This document shows positions 27,675 through 36,488 of a stretch of 64,000 nt of DNA, one piece after another; position 1 is the first letter of the stretch; each line of letters opens with the position of its first letter. The stretch is from Dyadobacter sp. CY356 (GTDB lineage Bacteria; Bacteroidota; Bacteroidia; Cytophagales; Spirosomataceae). The stretch covers positions 558,001-622,000 of the forward strand of contig NZ_JAJTSZ010000002.1 of NCBI RefSeq assembly GCF_021440195.1, given 5' to 3'. The translations under genes were made by a program, and so were the position numbers. The notes under the pieces are model-generated. The model was given only the letters and a program-made list of their open reading frames with translations. It ran no database searches and was not told where the DNA came from.

Positions 27675-29606
27675 TTATAAATCAGCAAATTCCCAGGCAC
27701 TCTGATATGCGTCCAGCTTTTCTGCATAGGTTATGAAATCTGCGTAAAAAGGAAGTGAAGATAACGTTGCGCTATCTCCGATGACAACCAGTTTTTTTCT
27801 GGCGCGGGTCATAGCCACATTCATTCTCCGGATGTCTGAAAGAAATCCTATTTCGCCTTCCGCATTACTTCTGGTCATACTGATATAAACAACATCCCGC
27901 TCCTGCCCCTGAAAACTATCAATGGTATTGACAGAAATCTTATCTCCATATTTTTGAAGTTCAGGGCTATGGAGCAATTGTTCTTTCAAAATATAAATTT
28001 GCTGTTTGTACGGTGAGATAACAGCGATGGATGGAAAGTTTTCGGCGGTATACAGCAACTTCCCATCTGCTCCCGTCTTGGACACAATTTCTGCAACAAG
28101 CTGGCCAAGATGTTTGAATACAAAGGCCGCCTCTTCCGGATTTGTTGAGCTTGTTCCTTCCAGTTTTTCATCAAAACCACAACCAGCCGTATCAATAAAA
28201 GCCAGCGGAGCTGCTTCCGGAAATAATACATGATGCGCCACAGCAATACTGGCTTTCAGTTTTTCATGATAAAATATTTTTGAAGAATAACCCATAATCT
28301 GCTCATTCATACGGTACTGTTCTTCCAAAAGTGTCACAGATTCTGGATGTAAGGCCACGCATTTTTCGAGCAAAGTGGTTGCCAAACCTTTTTTAGCAGC
28401 TTCGTTTGATTTAAGGGTTGGCGAAAGCTGGCAATGATCACCAGCCAGAATAACTTTCTGTGCTTTTAAAATCGGTAGCCAGCAGGCCGGCTCCAAAGCC
28501 TGTCCGGCTTCATCAATGACAACAGTATTGTATTTCAAATTACGAACCGTGTAATGATTTGATCCGACAAGTGTCGCCGTAATTACCTGCGCTTTTGCTA
28601 CCAGATCATCAATAATATACTGCTCGGATTTGCCAACATCCTTCATGATCCTGTGCGCTTCGTCAAATAGTGCTTTGCGCTGGTCACGTTCCGCTTTCCC
28701 AAAACTTCGCTTGTATTTATGAGCCATGTTTTTATACTCATTCGCTTGTTTTTTTAGCGTTTTCATTTCTTTCATACCCGGATGCGCAGACATTTTGCTA
28801 TCCAGCGTCAGGGACATAAGTCGTTCAGAAACCCTTGCCGGATTGCCCACACGAAGCACATTTAAACCCTGGTCGGAAAGTTTTTCGCTCAAAAGATCAA
28901 CGGCAGTATTACTGGGCGCAACAACCAGAATCTGCTTTTTTTCCCGTTTAATAAGCGCTTTTATCGCCTCAACCAATGTCGTTGTTTTGCCGGTACCGGG
29001 TGGTCCATGCACCACGGCCAGCTCATTTGCTGACAAAATCTTATTCACCGCAGCTTGCTGGGACGAATTTAATTTTGGGAAAGTATAAGGTGGAATTTCT
29101 GTATTAAAAGTTGGTTCTTTTTCTCCGGTAAGGATTTTCACCAGTCGTCCTTCATCCGATTTTTCATCAATGGCAGATGCGGTTTTAAGCGCATTTTGCA
29201 TTTCATCATAACTGTTATCGTCGAAAAGTAAATCGATACCCAGTTTCCCGTCACGGGACCAATCCGGTAATTCGTCTGTACGAAGTGTGATTTTAAGCCG
29301 GTTGCCGTTTTGATGGGTTATCGTCCCTTCAACTTTATCTTTTTTGGGATCATGATTGGAAAACAAAACTGCCGGCATTCCAAATCTCAGCTGGTGAGAA
29401 ATGTCCTGATGCGTTGTCCGCTCCACTTCAACCGTAACATAATCACCCCGGCTCATTTCCTGCCCGCGAATTGCAATCGGATACCAGGCAAGTCCATTTG
29501 CCCTGCGCTCAGAAACGGATGTTGATTCAGTAAGTTTAAGATAAGATTGACGATCTTCCTCCCTTTCTATTTTTAATAAATCAAGCAGCTTTTTAAAATA
29601 TTCCAT
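27675..29606 (-). CDS. UPF1/IGHMBP2-like superfamily 1 helicase
   Basis: 643-residue DNA/RNA helicase of the Upf1-like group. Seen: N-terminal MEYFKKLLDLLKIEREED start, a beta-barrel insertion domain, Walker A GPPGTGKTTT (about 201-208), motif Ia APSNTAVDLL, Walker B VVIDEAGQALEP, motif III ILAGDHCQLSP, and motifs V/VI NTIDSFQGQERDVVYISMTRSN and RRMNVAMTRARKKLVVIGD. Its ATG lies 4 bp after a TAnnTTTG box, so the mRNA may be leaderless. Function in nucleic acid metabolism; no defence genes flank it. Confidence 0.9.
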   Translation of the reverse strand: MEYFKKLLDLLKIEREEDRQSYLKLTESTSVSERRANGLAWYPIAIRGQEMSRGDYVTVEVERTTHQDISHQLRFGMPAVLFSNHDPKKDKVEGTITHQNGNRLKITLRTDELPDWSRDGKLGIDLLFDDNSYDEMQNALKTASAIDEKSDEGRLVKILTGEKEPTFNTEIPPYTFPKLNSSQQAAVNKILSANELAVVHGPPGTGKTTTLVEAIKALIKREKKQILVVAPSNTAVDLLSEKLSDQGLNVLRVGNPARVSERLMSLTLDSKMSAHPGMKEMKTLKKQANEYKNMAHKYKRSFGKAERDQRKALFDEAHRIMKDVGKSEQYIIDDLVAKAQVITATLVGSNHYTVRNLKYNTVVIDEAGQALEPACWLPILKAQKVILAGDHCQLSPTLKSNEAAKKGLATTLLEKCVALHPESVTLLEEQYRMNEQIMGYSSKIFYHEKLKASIAVAHHVLFPEAAPLAFIDTAGCGFDEKLEGTSSTNPEEAAFVFKHLGQLVAEIVSKTGADGKLLYTAENFPSIAVISPYKQQIYILKEQLLHSPELQKYGDKISVNTIDSFQGQERDVVYISMTRSNAEGEIGFLSDIRRMNVAMTRARKKLVVIGDSATLSSLPFYADFITYAEKLDAYQSAWEFADL

Positions 29607-29610
29607 ACCG

Positions 29611-29618
29611 CAAAGGTA
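29611..29618 (-). promoter_or_regulatory. -7 box directly before helicase start codon
   Basis: Minus strand reads TACCTTTG followed by CGGT and the ATG at 29606. With the Bacteroidota TAnnTTTG box, transcription would begin at or next to the start codon. No TTG is seen at the -33 position. Confidence 0.45.
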
Positions 29619-29656
29619 AACAAACGGAAAAGTATTGAGGATGAATTTGCCACAAC

Positions 29657-29693
29657 ATGACTAAATTGTTTGAATTTCGCAATCTTCTGTTTG
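29657..29693 (+). promoter_or_regulatory. putative AraC operator upstream of araC-like gene
   Basis: Contains AATTGTTTGAATTTCG (29664-29679), identical to a copy upstream of the SDR gene. Two TGTTTG half-sites (29667-29672, 29688-29693) are spaced 21 bp, the arrangement expected of AraC-family direct-repeat operators. Confidence 0.6.
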
Positions 29694-29703
29694 TTTTTAG
29701 TAA

Positions 29704-29732
29704 TTTGTTTACCACGCTTGCTTTTACTTTTG
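29704..29732 (+). promoter_or_regulatory. promoter of araC-like gene (29793)
   Basis: TTTG at 29704-29707 and TACTTTTG (TAnnTTTG) at 29725-29732 with a 17-bp spacer. The -7 box begins 45 bp after the operator core. Confidence 0.55.
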
Positions 29733-29792
29733 TATCAATAAAATTGAAAATATATTTCAATCTAAAATTTGGCAATTACTTCCATTTCCGCC

Positions 29793-30695
29793 ATGATAGC
29801 AAACACTGAATCGATTGAAGAATTTTACCGGGGGAAATTCAATTACCTGCCCGAAAACCTGCAACAGGAACTAGGCCATTTTAATGTTTTCCGTCTTGAA
29901 GATTGCATTAGTCACCCCGTGAAATATAGCCGTCGGGATTTCTACAAGATTAGTCTGGTCAGAGGAAAAAATGTTTATCACTATGCCGATAAAAGTGTAG
30001 AAATTGAGGGCAGCACCCTGATCTTTTTTAATCCACAAATACCATATACACTATTATCCGATAATCTTACCAAAGATATTACAGGTCATTTCTGCATTTT
30101 CAAGGAATTCTTTTTTACAGAAAAAATGAGAGGCGGCATTGGTGATCTTCCGATGTTCACGCCAGGCAACAAACCTTCCTACTCGCTAACACCAGAACAG
30201 GATGTCCATGTATCGCAAATATTTGAGAAAATGAGAACGGAACTGGATTCGGATTACCGGTTCAAATATGATCTGATCCGTAATTATGTAACGGAGCTGA
30301 TTCATTATGCTTTAAAAATGGAGCCAACCGAAATGCTGTACCAACATGCTGATGCCAACACAAGAATTACGTCCATTTTTGCCGAATTATTGGAAAGACA
30401 GTTCCCTATCGAATCTCCATCACAGCGCTTCACCATGCGTTCTGCCCAGGATTATGCTGAAAAACTTTCGGTTCATGTCAATCATTTGAACCGGGCTTTA
30501 AAAGCCACGACCGGAAAAACTACATCGCATCATATCGCAGAAAGAATAACCAACGAAGCGAAAGCCTTACTAAAACATTCGAACTGGAACATTTCAGAAA
30601 TTAGTTATTGCCTTGGATTCGAAGAAGCTGCGCATTTCAATAATTTCTTCAAAAAACAGACAGAAACCACGCCAACCGCTTTTCGCTCGATATAA
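29793..30695 (+). CDS. AraC-family transcriptional regulator
   Basis: 300 residues from ATG 29793; the frame extends 8 codons to a TTG, which is not needed. N-terminal cupin-like part (YSRRDFYKISLVRG, STLIFFNPQIPYTL), C-terminal AraC double HTH with LSVHVNHLNRALK, the ISEISYCLGFEEAAHFNNFFKKQT motif and the closing PTAFR. It is followed by a divergently unrelated gap and an SDR gene whose promoter carries the same operator, so the regulator probably controls both itself and SDR. Confidence 0.88.
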   Translation: MIANTESIEEFYRGKFNYLPENLQQELGHFNVFRLEDCISHPVKYSRRDFYKISLVRGKNVYHYADKSVEIEGSTLIFFNPQIPYTLLSDNLTKDITGHFCIFKEFFFTEKMRGGIGDLPMFTPGNKPSYSLTPEQDVHVSQIFEKMRTELDSDYRFKYDLIRNYVTELIHYALKMEPTEMLYQHADANTRITSIFAELLERQFPIESPSQRFTMRSAQDYAEKLSVHVNHLNRALKATTGKTTSHHIAERITNEAKALLKHSNWNISEISYCLGFEEAAHFNNFFKKQTETTPTAFRSI

Positions 30696-30713
30696 AAGAT
30701 CATAAGCCAATCT

Positions 30714-30752
30714 AAAATTGCCAGTTAGAATTATCTGACTGGCAATTTTTTG
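30714..30752 (+). terminator. terminator after araC-like gene
   Basis: Perfect 12-bp arms 30714-30725 and 30738-30749 followed by a T-rich tail, 19 bp past the stop codon. Confidence 0.75.
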
Positions 30753-30846
30753 TTAAAACTTTTGAAATATTAATAATGGTGACTTTGTATAAAATTTATC
30801 GTTTTGCCTGTGTGCAAATTCAATTATTCATTTCAAACAAACGAAT

Positions 30847-30883
30847 AATTACCAATTGTTTGAATTTCGTAATTATTGGTTTG
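30847..30883 (+). promoter_or_regulatory. putative AraC operator upstream of SDR gene
   Basis: Second copy of the 16-bp core AATTGTTTGAATTTCG at 30854-30869. TGTTTG (30857-30862) and GGTTTG (30878-30883) are again 21 bp apart. Confidence 0.6.
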
Positions 30884-30915
30884 GTGCCTGCAATGTCAGC
30901 CTTGATTTGCCCAAT

Positions 30916-30923
30916 TACCTTTG
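30916..30923 (+). promoter_or_regulatory. -7 box of SDR gene
   Basis: TACCTTTG fits TAnnTTTG, 46 bp after the operator core (45 bp in the araC promoter) and 27 bp before the ATG at 30951. No TTG at -33, which fits a promoter that needs an activator. Confidence 0.55.
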
Positions 30924-30950
30924 TTTCATCAAATTAAAACATCGAAACAA

Positions 30951-31799
30951 ATGGAAAATAAAAAAGTATGGTTTGTTACAGGCGCCTCAAAAGGTCTTGG
31001 ACTTTCACTTGTAAAACAATTATTATCAGCCGGCTACAATGTTGCAGCAACATCCAGAACGGTAAACTCACTTAACAAAGCTGTTGGATCAGAAGAGTCA
31101 GAAAGTTTTCTTCCGCTCGAAGTCACCATTACCAACGAGCAAAGTGTGAAGGATGCAGTTTCAAAAACAATAGAAAAATTTGGATCAATTGACGTATTGG
31201 TAAATAACGCCGGTTACGGATTATTTGGCGCGTTAGAGGAATTAAGTGACGAAGAAACCCGTCAGAATTTCGATATTAATGTTTTTGGTTCACTTAATGT
31301 AATTCGTCAGACACTGCCTTACATGCGGGAAAAGCGTTCTGGAAAAATATTCAATATAGCATCTGTTGGAGGTTTCAGGGCCGATTTTCCTGGCGTAGGA
31401 ATTTATTGTTCCACAAAGTTCGCAGTGGCAGGTTTTACAGAAGGCCTTGCATCGGAAGTTCAGGAATTAGGCATTTCTGCAACAGTTGTGTATCCTGGTT
31501 ATTTCCGTACGGACTTTTTATCAAGTGATTCAATGGCTGCTCCAAAAAATTCGATTCAGGATTATGCAACTTCCCGTGCATCCATTGAAGCGCACGAAAA
31601 AGAAATCGCTGGAAATCAGCCGGGCGATCCTGAAAAAGCGGTCGCTGTTTTAATAAAAATCGCATCGGAAGAAAAACCGCCGGTTCACCTTTTCCTTGGA
31701 AAAGACGCTTATGAAATGGCCAATGGCAAAATTGAAATCATAACCAGCAATCTCGAAAAATACAAATCTTTAACGGTTTCGACAGATTTCGATTCCTGA
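30951..31799 (+). CDS. short-chain dehydrogenase/reductase
   Basis: 282 residues from ATG 30951 (a TTG at 30921 in frame lies inside the promoter). NAD(P)-binding TGASKGLG at 10-17, NNAG at 85-88, catalytic S138, Y152 and K156 (YCSTK). Classical SDR of the kind acting on small aldehydes or ketones; substrate unknown. Likely co-transcribed with the Atu4866 gene 40 bp downstream and controlled by the adjacent AraC regulator. Confidence 0.9.
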   Translation: MENKKVWFVTGASKGLGLSLVKQLLSAGYNVAATSRTVNSLNKAVGSEESESFLPLEVTITNEQSVKDAVSKTIEKFGSIDVLVNNAGYGLFGALEELSDEETRQNFDINVFGSLNVIRQTLPYMREKRSGKIFNIASVGGFRADFPGVGIYCSTKFAVAGFTEGLASEVQELGISATVVYPGYFRTDFLSSDSMAAPKNSIQDYATSRASIEAHEKEIAGNQPGDPEKAVAVLIKIASEEKPPVHLFLGKDAYEMANGKIEIITSNLEKYKSLTVSTDFDS

Positions 31800-31839
31800 G
31801 TTTATCGATTTTCTAACTATCAAACCAAATCATTATTTG

Positions 31840-32082
31840 ATGGAAAATAAGGAATTTTATTTGGGCATGTGGGTCACAAAAGACGGCCACATCCGCCATG
31901 AATTATTACCCGGTAACCGATACGACGAAGCACGTAGAAACCGAAAAAGTGCATACCAGGGAAATTACAAAATCACTGGAAATCATATCGATTATAAGGA
32001 CGACACCGGTTTTACGGCCGATGGAGATTTCAAAGATGGCATTTTGTACCATGCCGGAATGATATTATACAAAGAAATTTAA
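31840..32082 (+). CDS. Atu4866-domain protein
   Basis: 80 residues from ATG 31840 (TTG at 31837 ignored). Matches the Atu4866 family from end to end: LGMWVTKDGHIRHELLP, RYDEARRNRKSAYQG, DYKDDTGFTADGDFKDG, LYHAGMILYKE. The function of the family is unknown; it is often found near SDR or AraC genes. Downstream of SDR with a 40-bp gap; closed by a strong bidirectional terminator. Confidence 0.85.
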   Translation: MENKEFYLGMWVTKDGHIRHELLPGNRYDEARRNRKSAYQGNYKITGNHIDYKDDTGFTADGDFKDGILYHAGMILYKEI

Positions 32083-32087
32083 AGTGC

Positions 32088-32136
32088 ATTTTACAAAAGA
32101 AAACCACGATTATGCCGTGGTTTTCTTTTGTAAAAT
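32088..32136. terminator. 21-bp perfect bidirectional terminator
   Basis: Arms 32088-32108 and 32116-32136 are perfectly complementary around a 7-nt loop. The stop codon of the minus-strand sulfotransferase (32110-32112) sits in the loop. Confidence 0.85.
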
Positions 32137-32937
32137 ATTTTCAATCTTTTCTGCTTCTGCAATCAGGGCTTTGTCAATAAAACGGCTCGTATTAATTTCC
32201 TTACTAATCAGCTTTGGTTTGTAAATTTCCTTAAAACAGACATAATTCAAATCGAAATTCCAGTGCTCGGTCAGCATCTTAAACACATCTTTATCTGACT
32301 GCAACAGTGCCCCGAAATTGACGACGGTATAATTGTCTTTTGATAACCGGGACATCGATTTTAGAATCTCCTTGTTGTATAAAATCCAGATTTTCAAAAA
32401 ATTAGTTGCCCGCTCTTCACACAATTCCTCAATTCGCTTCTGAACTTCAAGCCTCTTTCGGTATTTTTTGAATAAACCCTTTATAACAATGTCATCAACC
32501 GGATATATCACTTTATATGTGCGACTTATTAATGAACTCACAGTCGATTTCCAATCCCTGAAAACCACCAGATAATAAGCCTCCGGCAGCAAGTCTTCAT
32601 AATCCCTCAGAAACAGACAAGTCCGTGGATCTTTCCATCCCCATTCTTTAAATGAGCTGTTTTTCTTTGAAATAATATTTTGCAAAAACTCCTTTTCTTC
32701 AAGCACCAAGCCAGGCACCGGTGTTTCAGTAAAACCAGAATCCTCGATATTCTTATTTCTTAAAATCTGCTTTTGCGCTTCATAAAAATCTATGTCCTCA
32801 TAATGCCCGTCGTCATTGCCAATTCCTGCACCCAAAAGATTTTCACCCACATTTAAACCGCAACGATATAACCACTGCGTTGTCAATGATGTACCAGACC
32901 GGTGCATTCCGGCAATAATCAGCGTTTTATTTTGCAT
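32110..32937 (-). CDS. sulfotransferase family protein
   Basis: 275 residues. The 5'-phosphosulfate loop is GMHRSGTS (10-17) at the N-terminus and the 3'-phosphate loop is VVFRDWKSTVSSLISR in the middle, as in PAPS-dependent sulfotransferases. Cytosolic (no signal). It overlaps the upstream APS kinase by 11 bp, so PAPS synthesis and use are coupled. The acceptor is unknown; a cell-surface glycan, lipid or small molecule is possible. Confidence 0.85.
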   Translation of the reverse strand: MQNKTLIIAGMHRSGTSLTTQWLYRCGLNVGENLLGAGIGNDDGHYEDIDFYEAQKQILRNKNIEDSGFTETPVPGLVLEEKEFLQNIISKKNSSFKEWGWKDPRTCLFLRDYEDLLPEAYYLVVFRDWKSTVSSLISRTYKVIYPVDDIVIKGLFKKYRKRLEVQKRIEELCEERATNFLKIWILYNKEILKSMSRLSKDNYTVVNFGALLQSDKDVFKMLTEHWNFDLNYVCFKEIYKPKLISKEINTSRFIDKALIAEAEKIENILQKKTTA

Positions 32938-33514
32938 AGGTTAAAGATTTGAGAAAAGATGGGTTGGTTTTCCTGGTTTGGGAATTCTGACAAGTGATAT
33001 GTTTCATGATCAGATCAGTCAAGTCTCTTACACTTTCTACGATCGTTTTTTCTGATGTATTTATATAAAGATCCGGATGTCCAGGCCTTTCAAACATATC
33101 GTTGATTCCTGTAAGATTTCTTATTTTTTGCGGATCATCGTCAGCAAGTAGTGTTCTTTTGTATAAACCTTTGGTATCGCGCTGATACAAAACTTCAATG
33201 GGACAATCCAGAAAAATGGTTTTCACATTCGGATATTCCCGGACCAATTCGGCTCTGGTTTCCTCGTAAGGATTGATTACGCTCATAATGGCGACAATTC
33301 CCTGGGCTGAAAAACGGCTCGCAATAAATCCCAGTCTTTTGATATTTTCCTGTCTGTCGGCTTTTGTAAAACCAAGATCTTTGCAAAGTTTACTACGGTA
33401 AACATCTCCGTCAATGATCTCGGCCCGAATACCATTTTCAAGTAACCGCGTCTTCGTATTTTCTGCAAGGGTTGTCTTACCAACGCCTGATAAACCGCAA
33501 AATTGAATAATCAT
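32927..33514 (-). CDS. cysC: adenylylsulfate (APS) kinase
   Basis: 195 residues. Walker A GLSGVGKTT (7-15), DGDVYRSKLCKDLGFTKADRQENIKR, then INPYEETR and KGLYK, all standard for APS kinase, which phosphorylates APS to PAPS. No ATP sulfurylase (cysD/cysN or sat) is adjacent. The gene starts the operon that ends in the sulfotransferase. The C-terminal tail (residues after 180) is extended and basic. Confidence 0.92.
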   Translation of the reverse strand: MIIQFCGLSGVGKTTLAENTKTRLLENGIRAEIIDGDVYRSKLCKDLGFTKADRQENIKRLGFIASRFSAQGIVAIMSVINPYEETRAELVREYPNVKTIFLDCPIEVLYQRDTKGLYKRTLLADDDPQKIRNLTGINDMFERPGHPDLYINTSEKTIVESVRDLTDLIMKHITCQNSQTRKTNPSFLKSLTYAK

Positions 33515-33927
33515 ATGTCTGCTATTTTATTTCGGGATGTGCCAACAAAATTTAAAAGTATTTCCGAAAGTGTTTTATACTTCAAAAAGTTGTACAAAAA
33601 TCGTGCAACGGAAATATTAACAATTTCATCATGTCTTTGCCAGTCAGTACTCATAAAAATAAGACGTTGTTGCACTGACGACAATTATGTCCAAAAATGT
33701 AACCAAAAATTACTTAAATCTAATATTCTGTTTGTCAGTAATATAGAAATATTCGCACCGGATTATTTCTTTACGACGCTGATCATAAACTGATTACGGT
33801 CATGTTTTAACCCAACTTCAGTCATTTCCTGCCGGACTCAAATAGGTGAATTTTACATCATAAAAATGGATTTCAAAATCGCTGTTCGATTCAGAAAACT
33901 TTGAAAAACGATATAAAATCACGAGCT
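33515..33927. other. 413-bp intergenic region, no gene seen
   Basis: Lies between cysC (minus) and a CoA-transferase (plus). One weak dyad (GTTGTAC at 33589-33595, GTGCAAC at 33603-33609) is present. A 96-codon plus-strand ORF inside it has no family features and poor composition. Confidence 0.5.
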
Positions 33928-35256
33928 ATGAGCATGCCAACATACGTTTCAGCAGAAGAAGCGGTTAAACATATTAAATCAGGAAACAGGGTTTTTATTC
34001 ATGGAAGTGCCGCAACACCGGTGCATCTTGTGGAGGCTTTGCAAAAACGTCACTGGGAGTTAAAAAATGTTGAATTTATTAGTATCACAACGTTGGGAGA
34101 TGTGGATTTCAACAATCCGGTTCACCACAACAGCTTCTTTTTTAATTCACTTTTTGTGTCAGCGAACACGCGTTCCGTAGTCAATAGTGATTATGGAGAT
34201 TATGTGCCGATCTTTTTAAGTCAAATTCCACAGTTAATCAAAAATGGGAAACTGCCGGTTGATGTGGCCTTAATTCAGGTTTCTCCGCCGGATGCACATG
34301 GTTTTTGCTCACTCGGCACGTCTGTCGATATTGCAAGAGCGGTGGTGGACACGGCCAAATATATTGTTGCCCAGGTCAATCCAAATATGCCCAGAACGCA
34401 TGGCGACGGATTTGTGCATATCAGTAAAATCAACAATCTGGTTTGGCACGAATCATTATTGCCCGAAGTAGATTACTCTTTGAATGCGAAAAATGCAACA
34501 GTGGAAATCGGAAAAAATATTGCATCGCTTATCGAAGACGGGGCCACGTTGCAGGTTGGTATCGGTGCGATTCCTGACCAGGTTTTGAAAAATCTGAACC
34601 ATCTCAAAAATCTGGGGTTGCATACCGAAATGTTGTCTGACGGGGTAATTCCTCTGATTGAAAGCGGGATTATTGATAACAGTCGCAAAAAACTGAACAG
34701 AGGAAAATCAGTAACGTCATTTATGGTTGGCACAAAAAAATTGTATGATTTTGTAAATGACAATCCGGCTATCCGGGTCATGGACATTGGTTATGTGAAT
34801 GACACGAGCATTATCCGTCAGAATCAAAAAGTTACTGCCATTAATTCGGCACTGGAACTGGATTTAACAGGACAGGTTTGCGCCGATTCTTTGGGTACCT
34901 ATCAATACTCCGGCATTGGCGGACAAATGGATTTCATTCATGGCGCATCGCTTTCAGAAGGTGGCAAACCGATTATAGCATTACCTTCCATAACGTCATC
35001 CGGAGCTTCCAGAATTGTTCCATTTTTGAAAGAAGGCGCAGGTGTGGTAACAACCAGAGGCCATATTCATTGGGTTGTGACGGAATTCGGAATTGTAGAT
35101 TTGTTTGGAAAAAGCCTTAAACAACGTGCTAGGGCACTGATCAGTATTGCTCACCCAAACCATCGCGAAAATCTGGAACAGGCATTTTGTGAACGTTTCG
35201 GCAGTTATAATCGTCCGGCTATGACAGGTATTTCTGAAAGGGTTTTTCACGGGTAA
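33928..35256 (+). CDS. acetyl-CoA hydrolase/CoA-transferase family (4-hydroxybutyrate CoA-transferase-like)
   Basis: 442 residues from ATG 33928 (the frame extends to a TTG at 33901). Family motifs: GNRVFIHGSAATPVHLVEAL, ALIQVSPPDAHGFCSLGTSVD, GATLQVGIGAIPDQVL, and the probable catalytic glutamate E234 in GLHTEMLSDGV. Transfers CoA between acyl-CoA and acetate or a hydroxy acid. The pattern is closest to the AbfT/Cat2 type, but acetate or succinate as substrate cannot be excluded. Monocistronic, ends at a hairpin. Confidence 0.87.
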   Translation: MSMPTYVSAEEAVKHIKSGNRVFIHGSAATPVHLVEALQKRHWELKNVEFISITTLGDVDFNNPVHHNSFFFNSLFVSANTRSVVNSDYGDYVPIFLSQIPQLIKNGKLPVDVALIQVSPPDAHGFCSLGTSVDIARAVVDTAKYIVAQVNPNMPRTHGDGFVHISKINNLVWHESLLPEVDYSLNAKNATVEIGKNIASLIEDGATLQVGIGAIPDQVLKNLNHLKNLGLHTEMLSDGVIPLIESGIIDNSRKKLNRGKSVTSFMVGTKKLYDFVNDNPAIRVMDIGYVNDTSIIRQNQKVTAINSALELDLTGQVCADSLGTYQYSGIGGQMDFIHGASLSEGGKPIIALPSITSSGASRIVPFLKEGAGVVTTRGHIHWVVTEFGIVDLFGKSLKQRARALISIAHPNHRENLEQAFCERFGSYNRPAMTGISERVFHG

Positions 35257-35285
35257 TTTTTTTTAACCGCAATGGGCACAATAGG

Positions 35286-35326
35286 ATTACGCAATGGAAG
35301 CAATAGAATTTTGTCCATTGCGTAAT
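35286..35326. terminator. bidirectional terminator
   Basis: Perfect 13-bp arms 35286-35298 and 35314-35326 between two convergent genes. Confidence 0.75.
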
Positions 35327-35346
35327 TCATTTTAAATAGAAATAAT

Positions 35347-35871
35347 TTACAAGCTGACTGTTTTTCTTTTTAAGATCAATGCGCAGATTAGTGAAACAAT
35401 TAAGCCTACCGGAAGAATTTCGGTGTAAGTCAATAAGATAACAAAGAGCGGATTTTTATACATTTCCTTATATCCAGCCATTTCCGCAACTGTTTTGTTT
35501 ATTTCCGCTGACGTTCCACCCTCCTCTTTTACATTTTTGATCATAGTTGCGGAATATTTTTCCAAAAAATCCGGGACAAAAAGATAATAATCAACCAGCC
35601 AGACGAGCACGTAAATTGTTGAAGCGATCAAAGAAATGAATAGGCCAATTTTGAAAGCTTCACCAAAAGTGACTGTGCCTCCGTTATGTTTGTCCCGGAA
35701 ATTTCTTACGGCCACAAAGATCAAAGAGAAGGCAAGGATCATGGTTGCATAACCAATAACCATGCTGCCCTCAAAATTTCCGGATTGATAACAAAGGCTT
35801 GTTGAAGTAACCATCATGACAGCTACGATGGCTCCGGAAATTAGTCCGCACACAATAATGTTTCGTTTCAT
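35347..35871 (-). CDS. DUF4199 membrane protein
   Basis: 174 residues with four transmembrane helices: about 5-25, 37-55, 72-95 and 145-167. The DUF4199 signature TFGEAFKIGLFISLIAS and the amphipathic segment with EEGGTSAEINKTVAEM are visible. Function unknown; the family is confined mostly to Bacteroidota. It lies 118 bp downstream of the LuxR-type gene on the same strand, so they may be one unit. Confidence 0.82.
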   Translation of the reverse strand: MKRNIIVCGLISGAIVAVMMVTSTSLCYQSGNFEGSMVIGYATMILAFSLIFVAVRNFRDKHNGGTVTFGEAFKIGLFISLIASTIYVLVWLVDYYLFVPDFLEKYSATMIKNVKEEGGTSAEINKTVAEMAGYKEMYKNPLFVILLTYTEILPVGLIVSLICALILKRKTVSL

Positions 35872-35989
35872 CTATTCAGTGAGTTTTGATATTTGACATG
35901 CCACAAAGGTGATAGGCTGCACAGTATTTTAAGTCATACTTTTGAGTGATTTTGGTTTCCAGACAACTTTATCATACCAAAGTATTACT

Positions 35990-36466
35990 TTATTTTCCAA
36001 TGATATTCAGCCTTTTGGCTTTTTCCACAGCCTGTGTCCTGCTTTTCACATCCAGCTTACCAAACAGATTTGAAGAATGCGTTTTAATCGTATTAAGGGA
36101 AACAAATAATTGATCTGCAATTTCCTGATTGCTAAAACCTGCCGAAATAAGTTGTAACACTTCGAGTTCGCGACGGCTTATTCCAAGTTTTTCAATTGAT
36201 TGATTATTTGGGTAAAACGTATCTTCTGAGTGAATAAACACTTCTTTTTCTACCACAACAGTTTTTGGCTTTGTCAGTTTAAGAGCCAGCCATATCCCTA
36301 AGCCTGTGAAAATCATGGCAATGGCACCAATATAAATTTCAAGAGAATGATTGATAATCACATAGCGCATTTCCAGCCATTTCAGCAAGAACAGCAGTAT
36401 CGCCAGAGAAAGACCGTAACTGATTACCTGCTTATGTTTTGAAAAGAAATTCACAGCTACTTGCAT
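35990..36466 (-). CDS. membrane-anchored LuxR-type transcriptional regulator
   Basis: 158 residues. Two N-terminal transmembrane helices (about 13-30 and 40-62) are followed by a short linker and a LuxR/NarL helix-turn-helix at about 92-150: [35 protein letters not shown]. No receiver domain. It must bind DNA from the membrane, or be released. A DUF4199 membrane protein follows and may be the sensor or target. Confidence 0.85.
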   Translation of the reverse strand: MQVAVNFFSKHKQVISYGLSLAILLFLLKWLEMRYVIINHSLEIYIGAIAMIFTGLGIWLALKLTKPKTVVVEKEVFIHSEDTFYPNNQSIEKLGISRRELEVLQLISAGFSNQEIADQLFVSLNTIKTHSSNLFGKLDVKSRTQAVEKAKRLNIIGK

Positions 36467-36488
36467 CCCGTGTTTAATTTTATTTATC

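Noticed and set aside
32088..32136. Inverted repeat as an insertion-sequence end
   Set aside because: Single palindrome between convergent genes, with a T-rich flank on both sides; it fits a bidirectional terminator.
33503..33793. 96-residue plus-strand ORF in the cysC upstream region
   Set aside because: No recognisable motif, low-complexity content and overlap with the cysC start.
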